Shown here piece by piece: positions 18,626 through 25,294 of a stretch of 29,357 nucleotides of DNA. Each line of letters begins with the position of its first letter. Position 1 is the first letter of the stretch. Below the pieces are notes generated by a model that did not search any database, was not told the origin of the DNA, and worked only from the letters and a program-made list of their open reading frames with translations. Source of the stretch: Candidatus Hydrogenedentes bacterium UBA2224 (lineage in GTDB: Bacteria; Hydrogenedentota; Hydrogenedentia; Hydrogenedentales; SLHB01); assembly GCA_002348185.1 (NCBI GenBank), contig DDYW01000089.1, forward strand, positions 1 to 29,357. Reading direction: 5' to 3'. Made by a program: the position numbers and the translations under genes.

Positions 18626-18767
18626 ATCATGCGCGCCACAACGACCCAAGCCCGACAGAGGGCCCATTGACGCTGAAATCTCATCGTGTGCGGGGAGTTT
18701 CCGGGGACGCGGGTGTTCTGATAGGCTATGGCGTTGAGGTCGTGGTTTGGGGCCAGGGGAGCGCGCC

Positions 18768-20309
18768 GTGTGTGTACAGCGTATGGCATCGCCGGAGACT
18801 GGGGGACGCCTGCGCCGTCACGCGCTGTTTTTTCTGGTCCTGGCGGTGGCCGTCGCGTTCCGGTGTTACCGGCTGGCCGATGAATCGCTCTGGAACGACG
18901 AAACCGCAAGCATTCTGTGCATGGACGCGGGTTCGTTGCGGGAATTCATTGCGCAGGAACGGCTGGACGATCCGGCGATGGTGCCGTTGTATTTCACGCT
19001 CGAGTATGTCTGCTGGCACGCCACGAACGGATCGGTGGTCGCGTGCAGACTCATGTCGATTGCGTTCGGGCTTGGCGCCATCGTGCTGCTGTACGCGATG
19101 GGCCGCCGGCTTTTCGGACCCTGCGCGGCGCTGGTGGCGGCCGGATGCGCGGCGATGGCCATCCAGCAGGTGTATTACTCGCAGGAAATCCGCATGTATG
19201 CGCTCTATCTGTTTGCCGCCATGGCCGCCATGTACGCCTTCCACCGGATGCTCCGCGGCGACGGTCCCGTCTGGTGGGTGGTGTGCGCCGTGGCCAATGC
19301 CGCGATGGTCTGGAGCCATCTCTACGGGATATGGCTGCTGTTCGCGCAGGGCGTGCTCGTTCTTGTGGTCCGGCGCCGCGACGTCCGGGCATGGGTGGTC
19401 TGGGGCGCGCTCCACGGGCCCATTGTGGTCTCCATCGCGGTGTGGGTGGCGACGATGGACCCGGCCCGCATCGAGGACAATCTGAACTGGATCCCGGGGA
19501 TCCGGTCCGACGAAACGGCCCAGTATCTCAGCGAAAGCGCGCTCTCGATCACGGACCGTCCGCCCGCGGACGACCCCGCGCCGCGCCTGGACGAAACCCT
19601 GCGGCTCCCGCTGGCCGCGAAGGGGCTGCTCGGCGTCGCCTGGCTCGCGCTGCCGGTCTGGGCGGGCGTTTCCCTGCTCCGCGCGCGCCGCACGCTGCTG
19701 GCCGGCGGAGACGAGGCCGAAGCGCGCCGAACGACCTTCGAGTTCGCGCTGGTGGCGGCCTGGCTGGCGATTCCTGCGCTCGTGCTGCTGTTGCTGACGC
19801 TGGTGTGGCGGCCCACGTTCCTGCCGCGCTATGTGCTGCCCTCCACCCTGGCGCTTTACCTGCTGCTGGGTGCGGGAATCGCGGCCATTCCGGGCCGGCG
19901 CCTGCGCTTGGGGTGCGCGCTTGCGCTGCTCGCCCTCTACGCGTACGACACGGCGAGTTTCGGCGTGCCGCGGCGGCCCGACCTGCGCGGCGCGATGGCG
20001 GTGGTCGCGCGCGAGCCGTTCGGGGACGACACCCGGGTGCTCATCCATCCCAGCGGCTACCTGGGCCCGGCGAAATTCTACAGCGGCCTGGCCGATGAGG
20101 CCCTGGTGCGTGTCCGGGAATGGCCGGCCATCCCCGAGGCGGTGGATTCAGTCGCGGGCGGGCCCGTCTGGATCGTTGCCGGCGCGCTGCAGGGGACGCC
20201 GCCCGATGCCGGTCCGCTGCTCGAGGAACGCGGGCACGCCTTTGACTACCATTACTTTCCCGGGATGTTCCCGGTGCGCCTGTATCGCGTGCATCGTGAA
20301 GCGCCGTAA
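18768..20309 (+). CDS. GT-C fold membrane glycosyltransferase (GT39/ArnT-like)
   Basis: The 513-residue protein is strongly hydrophobic, with roughly ten predicted membrane spans. Early in the chain, after the first span, ESLWNDETAS places acidic residues in the first external loop, where polyprenyl-phosphate-dependent GT-C enzymes have their catalytic Asp. YYSQEIRMYAL further on is another family hallmark (Q-E/A-R-Y-A pattern). Such enzymes transfer sugars from lipid-linked donors at the outer face of the inner membrane. GTG 18768 was chosen because AGGGGAG lies 6 nt upstream; ATG 18783 (508 residues) is the alternative. Soluble C-terminal residues (about 390-513) are not recognised. Acceptor and donor are unknown. 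It is flanked by the repeat region upstream and a Gfo/Idh gene 79 bp downstream. Confidence 0.8.
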   Translation: MCVQRMASPETGGRLRRHALFFLVLAVAVAFRCYRLADESLWNDETASILCMDAGSLREFIAQERLDDPAMVPLYFTLEYVCWHATNGSVVACRLMSIAFGLGAIVLLYAMGRRLFGPCAALVAAGCAAMAIQQVYYSQEIRMYALYLFAAMAAMYAFHRMLRGDGPVWWVVCAVANAAMVWSHLYGIWLLFAQGVLVLVVRRRDVRAWVVWGALHGPIVVSIAVWVATMDPARIEDNLNWIPGIRSDETAQYLSESALSITDRPPADDPAPRLDETLRLPLAAKGLLGVAWLALPVWAGVSLLRARRTLLAGGDEAEARRTTFEFALVAAWLAIPALVLLLLTLVWRPTFLPRYVLPSTLALYLLLGAGIAAIPGRRLRLGCALALLALYAYDTASFGVPRRPDLRGAMAVVAREPFGDDTRVLIHPSGYLGPAKFYSGLADEALVRVREWPAIPEAVDSVAGGPVWIVAGALQGTPPDAGPLLEERGHAFDYHYFPGMFPVRLYRVHREAP

Positions 20310-20388
20310 TACGGTCCGCGGGGTTTCCGTGCTATGCTTAACCTGAACGGTGTTGGCATTTCCAACGTGTGAAAAGGGGGCGTTTGTC

Positions 20389-21579
20389 ATGGTGAAGACG
20401 AATGAACAGAGGACACTGGGCCGGCGGGGATTCATGAAGACGGCCGCGGCGGGGACGCTCATCCTCGGGTCGCGCTCGGCGCTCGGCGCCGCCGCGAACG
20501 AGACGCTCGAAATCGGCATTATCGGATGTGGCGGACGGGGCCCGTGGCTCGGCGACCTCTTCCAGAAGCATTCCGCAACCAAGGTCGTCGCGGTTCATGA
20601 TCCGTTTCAGGATCGCGCCGCGCGCGCCGGCGAGATGCTGAAGGTGCCCGAGAACCGCCAGTTCACCGGTCTGGACGGCTACCACGAGCTCATCGCGAGC
20701 GGGGTGGACGCCGTGGCCATCATCAGCCCGCCCTATTTTCATCCCGAGCAGACGGTTGCCGCGCTGGAAGCCGGGAAACACGTCTACCTGGCCAAACCCG
20801 TCGCGGTGGACGTGCCGGGCTGCATGACGATCGTCGACGCGGCCAACGCGCACGCGGGCAGCCTGTGCACGTGGGTGGATTTCCAGACCCGGCAGCACCC
20901 GTTCTACATCAACGCGATCCAGCGTCTGCACGACGGGCTCATCGGCCAGCCCGTCATGGGCCAGGCGTATTACTATGCGCGCCGGCTCAGCATCAAGATG
21001 GAGCCCGGCACCGAAGAGGCACGGCTGCGGAACTGGGTCTTCGACATCGCCCTGTCGGGCGACATCATCGTCGAGCAGAACGTGCACATGCTTGACGTGG
21101 CCAACTGGATGCTGAAATCCCATCCGCTTCGGGCCTGCGGCACGGGCGGACGCAAGGCGCGCGTTGACGTCGGCGACTGCTGGGACCATTTCGTGGTCAC
21201 GTACTGGTATCCCAACGACGTCATCATCGATTTCAGTTCGGGGCAGTTTGTGCACGCGTTTGAGGATCTGTGCACACGGGTACATTGCACGACGGGGTCG
21301 ATCGACACACATTACGGCGGCGAGGTGGTCATCGAGGGCCAGTCCGAGGCGTACCGTCCGGGCGCGACGACGGCGATCTACCAGGAAGGCGCGGTGGCCA
21401 ACATCCAGGCGTTCCACGCGGCCATCGCGGCGGGAAAACCCATCAACAACGCCGAGGAAAGCGCCCACAGCACCCTGACGGGGGTGCTGGGCCGCATGGC
21501 AGCCTACCAGGGCCGGGCCATCACCTGGGACGAGATGATGCAGGCCAACGAAAAGCTGGAGGCTAACCTGAACCTGTAG
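20389..21579 (+). CDS. Gfo/Idh/MocA family oxidoreductase with Tat signal
   Basis: The 396-residue protein begins with a twin-arginine signal, GRRGFMKTAAAGTLILG, so it is probably exported folded with its NAD(P) cofactor. The Rossmann fold starts at LEIGIIGCGGRG, and the conserved EAGKHVYLAKPVA motif (usually EKP) follows about 95 residues on. Here the key residues read AKP rather than EKP; the lysine is kept. Tat-exported Gfo/Idh proteins are numerous in Planctomycetes and related groups, where they are thought to act on sugars or inositols. The ATG at 20389 was chosen because AAAAGGGGG precedes it and it opens the Tat signal. Substrate unknown. A strong terminator follows 30 bp after the stop. 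Confidence 0.92.
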   Translation: MVKTNEQRTLGRRGFMKTAAAGTLILGSRSALGAAANETLEIGIIGCGGRGPWLGDLFQKHSATKVVAVHDPFQDRAARAGEMLKVPENRQFTGLDGYHELIASGVDAVAIISPPYFHPEQTVAALEAGKHVYLAKPVAVDVPGCMTIVDAANAHAGSLCTWVDFQTRQHPFYINAIQRLHDGLIGQPVMGQAYYYARRLSIKMEPGTEEARLRNWVFDIALSGDIIVEQNVHMLDVANWMLKSHPLRACGTGGRKARVDVGDCWDHFVVTYWYPNDVIIDFSSGQFVHAFEDLCTRVHCTTGSIDTHYGGEVVIEGQSEAYRPGATTAIYQEGAVANIQAFHAAIAAGKPINNAEESAHSTLTGVLGRMAAYQGRAITWDEMMQANEKLEANLNL

Positions 21580-21606
21580 CCGGCACGCCGGCGTTCCAGC
21601 TCGCAC

Positions 21607-21653
21607 AAAACACCGGCTCCACAGGGCGAATGCGCCTGTGGAGCCGGTGTTTT
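21607..21653. terminator. Bidirectional intrinsic terminator
   Basis: A perfect stem of 17 bp (21609-21625 with 21635-21651), extendable to 19 bp through A-U pairs, with a 9-nt loop. The plus strand continues TTTTTCTGTTTT and the minus strand TTTTG. It sits between the convergent Gfo/Idh and phosphofructokinase genes and can serve both. Confidence 0.92.
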
Positions 21654-21683
21654 TCTGTTTTCCGGCGGCAAACGCCCGCGCGG

Positions 21684-22904
21684 CTATTTCTTTTTGAGCA
21701 TGCGTGCGACTTTCGGCGCGGCGATGCGCTCCATGATGGGCAGTTCGCCGATAAGCGGCCGCGCGTAGCGGATGAACGCGTCGGTCACGCCGTTGCCCTG
21801 TTTGTTGATGAACTTGTCGGGCATGCAGACCGATTCGCGGGCCACGTCTTTGAGCTTCGCCAGGTCGTATTCGACCGCGTAGTCGCCGATGCGGCGGATC
21901 ACCACCGAGCCGTCCCGGTTGTGCCAGATCGCGAACTGGGCGGCTTTCTCGCCGACTTCGCGCGCTTCAAACTGGTCAACTTCGCTCACACATCCGAGGA
22001 AGCTGCGCTGCAGGTAGCCGAGCGTATCGGCGCGGACGCGCTTGATGCCGGTCTCGGCCTTGATCCAGGAGGCCAGAAGGTCGCCCAGGGCGCCCGTGCC
22101 CGAAAGCTGGACGTTGCCGTGCGAGTCCTTCTCTCCGCCCGTGAACTGCGACGCGATCGCGACGCCTTTGGCGTCGACGATGCCCTCGGACGCGGCGATG
22201 ATGCACCGGCCGTATTTGGTGTAGATGTCCTGCACGTCTTGCACGAACTGTTTCTTGTTGAAGGGCCGTTCGGGGAGATACACCAGGTGCGGCCCGTCAT
22301 CCGGGTATTTCCGGCCGAGAACCGACGCGGCGGTGAGGAAGCCCGCGTGGCGCCCCATGACGATGCCGATGTAGACGCCCGGGATCGCGCGGTTGTCGAG
22401 GTTGACGCCCGCAAACGCCTGCGCCACAAACTTCGCCGCGGAGCCGTAGCCGGGGCAGTGGTCGGTCACTTTGAGATCGTTGTCGATGGTCTTGGGAATG
22501 TGGATGACGCGCAGCTCATAGCCGGCCTTGTCGGCTTCTTCATTGACGATGCGGCAGGTGTCGGCGCTGTCGTTGCCTCCGATATAGAAGAAATAGCGCA
22601 CTTCGTGGGCCTGGCAGACCTGGAAGACCTTGCGGCAGTACTCGACATCGGGTTTGTCGCGGGTCGAGCACAGCCCGGACGACGGCGTCTGGGCGACCGC
22701 TTCGAGGTTGTGGGTGGTCGCCTCGGTGAGGTCGAGGAAATCTTCTTCGATGACGCCGCGGACGCCGTGGACGGCGCCGTACACGCGCGTGACCTGCGGG
22801 AACTTTCGTGATTCGAGCACCGCGCCGACCAGGCTCTGATTAATGACGGCCGTCGGGCCGCCGCCCTGCGCTACCAATACCTTGCCTTTCAGCACTTCCG
22901 CCAT
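21684..22904 (-). CDS. pfp: Pyrophosphate-type 6-phosphofructokinase
   Basis: The enzyme interconverts fructose-6-phosphate and fructose-1,6-bisphosphate in glycolysis. The 406-residue protein has GGGPTAVIN near 14-22, GGNDS at 109-113, PKTIDND at 137-143, MGRHAGFLTA and the late YLQRSFLG substrate-binding segment. An Asp follows Asn in GGNDS where ATP-dependent enzymes have Gly (GGDGS/T), and the lysine in PKTIDND replaces the Gly of ATP enzymes. Both are established signs of PPi use, which makes the step reversible. ATG 22904 was chosen because GGAGGAG lies 7 nt upstream; an open frame runs 32 codons further without support. A perfect TATAAT lies about 110 bp upstream. Confidence 0.9.
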   Translation of the reverse strand: MAEVLKGKVLVAQGGGPTAVINQSLVGAVLESRKFPQVTRVYGAVHGVRGVIEEDFLDLTEATTHNLEAVAQTPSSGLCSTRDKPDVEYCRKVFQVCQAHEVRYFFYIGGNDSADTCRIVNEEADKAGYELRVIHIPKTIDNDLKVTDHCPGYGSAAKFVAQAFAGVNLDNRAIPGVYIGIVMGRHAGFLTAASVLGRKYPDDGPHLVYLPERPFNKKQFVQDVQDIYTKYGRCIIAASEGIVDAKGVAIASQFTGGEKDSHGNVQLSGTGALGDLLASWIKAETGIKRVRADTLGYLQRSFLGCVSEVDQFEAREVGEKAAQFAIWHNRDGSVVIRRIGDYAVEYDLAKLKDVARESVCMPDKFINKQGNGVTDAFIRYARPLIGELPIMERIAAPKVARMLKKK

Positions 22905-23011
22905 GGCACTTCTCCTCCAACATGAACGATGGTTGACTGATTTCCGAATTCGCGCGGCACACGCGACGGTGCGAGGGACGGGTTCTCTGCATCCTCGCAC
23001 TTTGGGGCCGG

Positions 23012-23017
23012 ATTATA
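23012..23017 (-). promoter_or_regulatory. Promoter -10 element for phosphofructokinase
   Basis: TATAAT on the minus strand is a perfect consensus -10 in a GC-rich background. No good -35 is seen at 16-18 bp. Transcription would begin near 23005, about 100 nt before the start codon. Confidence 0.5.
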
Positions 23018-23057
23018 CAGAAAAGCGGGCGTGCGTATCCATTTTCCGCGGGCGTGG

Positions 23058-23086
23058 TTTACCGGCGTTCACGGCGGTGGTAAGAT
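23058..23086 (+). promoter_or_regulatory. Candidate promoter for the fucosidase operon
   Basis: TTTACC (23058-23063), a 17-bp spacer and TAAGAT (23081-23086). Each hexamer matches consensus at four of six positions. The leader would be about 65 nt. Confidence 0.4.
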
Positions 23087-23157
23087 GCAGCGAATTCCGG
23101 GGGCCCGCCCCGGAATCTGGCGCAGAGCGACCACCGGCAAACGAAAGAGGGACGGTC

Positions 23158-24432
23158 ATGAGTACGATACCCAGGCCCGCGCCCGTTCAGGGCGACATGC
23201 AGTGGTTTGTCGAGTCCCGGTTTGGGATGTTCATCCATTGGGGCCTGTACGCGCTGCCCGCCCGCCACGAGTGGATCAAACATACCGAGGAGATTCCCGA
23301 CGACGCCTATGCGCCGTACTTCACGTTCTTTGAACCGGACCTGTTTGACCCGAAAGCGTGGGCGCGGATGGCCCGCGAGGCAGCCATGAAGTATGTGGTC
23401 ATCACGACCAAGCACCACGAGGGGTTCTGCCTGTTTGACTCGCACTACACGGACTACAAGGCCACCAACACCCCCTGTGGGAAGGACTTGATCAAGGAGG
23501 CCGTGGATGCGTTTCGCGCCGAAGGACTGCGCGTGGGGTTCTACTACTCGCTGATTGACTGGCATCACCCCGATTTCCCGATCGATGCCCTGCACCCGAT
23601 GCGCAAGCACCCCGATGCCCGGAAACTGAACCAGTCCCGCGACATGGCCCGATACCGCGACTACCTGTTCAATCAGGTGCGGGAACTGCTCACGAACTAC
23701 GGCAGAATCGATATCATGTGGTTCGACTTCTCCTATCCCGACGCGAAACTGAATGACCTTGGGGGCAAGGGCAAGGACGACTGGCACAGCGAAGCGCTCC
23801 TGAAACTGGTCCGCGAGCTGCAGCCCCACGTGATTGTCGATAACCGGCTCGATCTGCCGCCCGAAATGGCCGATATCCACACGCCGGAACAGTTTCAACC
23901 CCGCGAATGGGTCACGGTGGACGGTAAACCCGTGTACTGGGAGACCTGCCAGACCTTCAGCGGTTCCTGGGGCTACCACCGCGACGAAAGCACCTGGAAG
24001 AGTCCCGAACAGCTCATCCAGATGCTGATCACCAGCGTGAGTTGCGGGGGCAACCTGCTCATGAACGTGGGCCCGACCGCGCGGGGCCTGTTCGATCCCC
24101 GGGCGCGTGAGGCGCTGGCGGTGTATCGCGACTGGATGGCCCTGCACGGCCGCTCGATCTACGGCTGCACGCAGAGCGAGTTCGCCGCGCCCGAGTACGG
24201 CCGTCTTACGCAGAACGGCAAACGGCTGTATGCGCACCTCTTTGCCTGGCCGTTCAAACATCTCCATCTCGACGGGCTGGCGGGCAAGGTCGAATACGCT
24301 CAACTGCTGAACGACGCGTCGGAACTCCCCATGCGGGAGGATGCTGACCCCGCGCGCGCGACGCTGACGCTCGAGCTGCCCGTCAGGAAACCCGAGGTGG
24401 TGGTTCCCGTAGTCGAACTGTTTCTTAAATGA
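23158..24432 (+). CDS. GH29 alpha-L-fucosidase family protein
   Basis: The 424-residue protein shows the GH29 catalytic barrel: FGMFIHWGLYALPARHEW near the start, then YVVITTKHHEGFCLFDS, GFYYSLIDWHHPDF and the nucleophile motif DIMWFDFSYPD, with Asp190 as the expected nucleophile. A late SCGGNLLMNVGPTARG is also typical. GH29 enzymes release alpha-L-fucose with retention of configuration. No signal peptide is visible, so it probably acts in the cytoplasm on imported oligosaccharides, unlike many exported relatives. The ATG at 23158 was chosen because AGAGGGAC precedes it; the open frame extends 105 codons upstream without family similarity. A cobalamin-related gene follows 23 bp later, presumably cotranscribed. 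Confidence 0.94.
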   Translation: MSTIPRPAPVQGDMQWFVESRFGMFIHWGLYALPARHEWIKHTEEIPDDAYAPYFTFFEPDLFDPKAWARMAREAAMKYVVITTKHHEGFCLFDSHYTDYKATNTPCGKDLIKEAVDAFRAEGLRVGFYYSLIDWHHPDFPIDALHPMRKHPDARKLNQSRDMARYRDYLFNQVRELLTNYGRIDIMWFDFSYPDAKLNDLGGKGKDDWHSEALLKLVRELQPHVIVDNRLDLPPEMADIHTPEQFQPREWVTVDGKPVYWETCQTFSGSWGYHRDESTWKSPEQLIQMLITSVSCGGNLLMNVGPTARGLFDPRAREALAVYRDWMALHGRSIYGCTQSEFAAPEYGRLTQNGKRLYAHLFAWPFKHLHLDGLAGKVEYAQLLNDASELPMREDADPARATLTLELPVRKPEVVVPVVELFLK

Positions 24433-24455
24433 ACACCAACCGCTGAGGAAATGGC

Positions 24456-25145
24456 ATGAACATCGACGAACGTATTGTCATCCTGGACGCCATCCCGTTC
24501 GAAGTGGACGAAGCCGATGCGCTGACGGCCCTGCACATGGCGCCGGACGCGCCTTTTGCCGATGAGGCCCTGGCCCTGCTGCACGAAGCCATCCCGGTGG
24601 CGCGGCCCAAAGGCGTGTACCGCCTCTCGGCGGTCGAGACGGTCGACGAGCACACGATCGCGCTCGACGGCGTCCGGTTCACGAGCCGCATCCTGCGGGT
24701 GAATCTCGATGGCCTGTCCCGCGCGTTTCCGTTCATCGCCACGTGCGGCGCCGAACTCGAAGAATGGTCGCGTTCCAAGACCGACGTGATGCAGCAGTTC
24801 TGGGCGGACGGCATCAAGGAGCTTGCCCTGCGTTGCGCCATTACCGCTCTGGGCAGTCATTTGACCGGCCGGTACCAGCCGGGCACGCGCGCCACGATGA
24901 ACCCCGGCTCGCTGCCAGACTGGCCGTTGTCGGAACAGCCCCGGCTCTTTTCCCTTTTCGGCGACGCGGTCGAACGGACCGGCGTGCGGCTCAGCGAGAG
25001 TTTTCTCATGATCCCCGTGAAATCGGTGTCGGGCGTGTGGTTCGAAACCGAGTCGGGATTCGTGAATTGCCAGTTGTGTCCCCGGGCAGACTGTCCCAAT
25101 CGCAGGACACCCTACGATCCTCATGCGTTGACGGATTACGCCTGA
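24456..25145 (+). CDS. Stand-alone methionine synthase (B12) activation domain-like protein
   Basis: This 229-residue protein resembles the reactivation domain at the C-terminus of cobalamin-dependent methionine synthase, which binds S-adenosylmethionine for reductive methylation of the cofactor. The recognisable part is PGSLPDWPLSEQPRLFSLFG followed by GVRLSESFLMIPVKSVSGVWF, matching the MetH pattern of a P-x-Y-x-x-x-P region and the MxPxxSVSG motif. The C-terminus adds Cys205, Cys208 and Cys213 in CQLCPRADCPNR, which could bind a metal or Fe-S centre. Similar free-standing proteins occur near corrinoid methyltransferases in anaerobes, but no such gene is in this window. It follows the fucosidase by 23 bp; no functional link is obvious. 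Confidence 0.82.
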   Translation: MNIDERIVILDAIPFEVDEADALTALHMAPDAPFADEALALLHEAIPVARPKGVYRLSAVETVDEHTIALDGVRFTSRILRVNLDGLSRAFPFIATCGAELEEWSRSKTDVMQQFWADGIKELALRCAITALGSHLTGRYQPGTRATMNPGSLPDWPLSEQPRLFSLFGDAVERTGVRLSESFLMIPVKSVSGVWFETESGFVNCQLCPRADCPNRRTPYDPHALTDYA

Positions 25146-25209
25146 GCCTGACGCCGTTGACCAAGTGACGGCTCCCCGAACGGCGGGACGCGCCATGCAT
25201 TCCCTGACC

Positions 25210-25249
25210 GATCCCGTTCCGGGGTCGCCGGAGCCCCATGTTCATCGTC
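25210..25249 (+). repeat. Dispersed GC-rich repeat, copy 2
   Basis: Contains CCCGTTCCGGGGTC, one changed base, then CCGGAG and CCCCAT. It matches the minus strand of 18557-18595 with an indel. It lies in the 149-bp gap between the convergent activation-domain gene and secDF. Confidence 0.7.
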
Positions 25250-25294
25250 TCCAAGCGAGCCGAACGGCTGATTTTCTTACGTCCTATCCGGCAA

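Larger units (their letters stand above)
17950..18767. other. Repeat-rich 818-bp intergenic region
   Basis: No credible gene is seen between the divergent M20 peptidase and glycosyltransferase genes. The stretch holds dispersed-repeat copy 2 with seven perfect 9-bp units, a second GTCCAC-repeat patch, a partially conserved direct repeat pair, three compact hairpins and one copy of a GC-rich repeat also found at 25210-25249. Open frames crossing it carry periodic peptides that come from the repeats. Confidence 0.8.
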
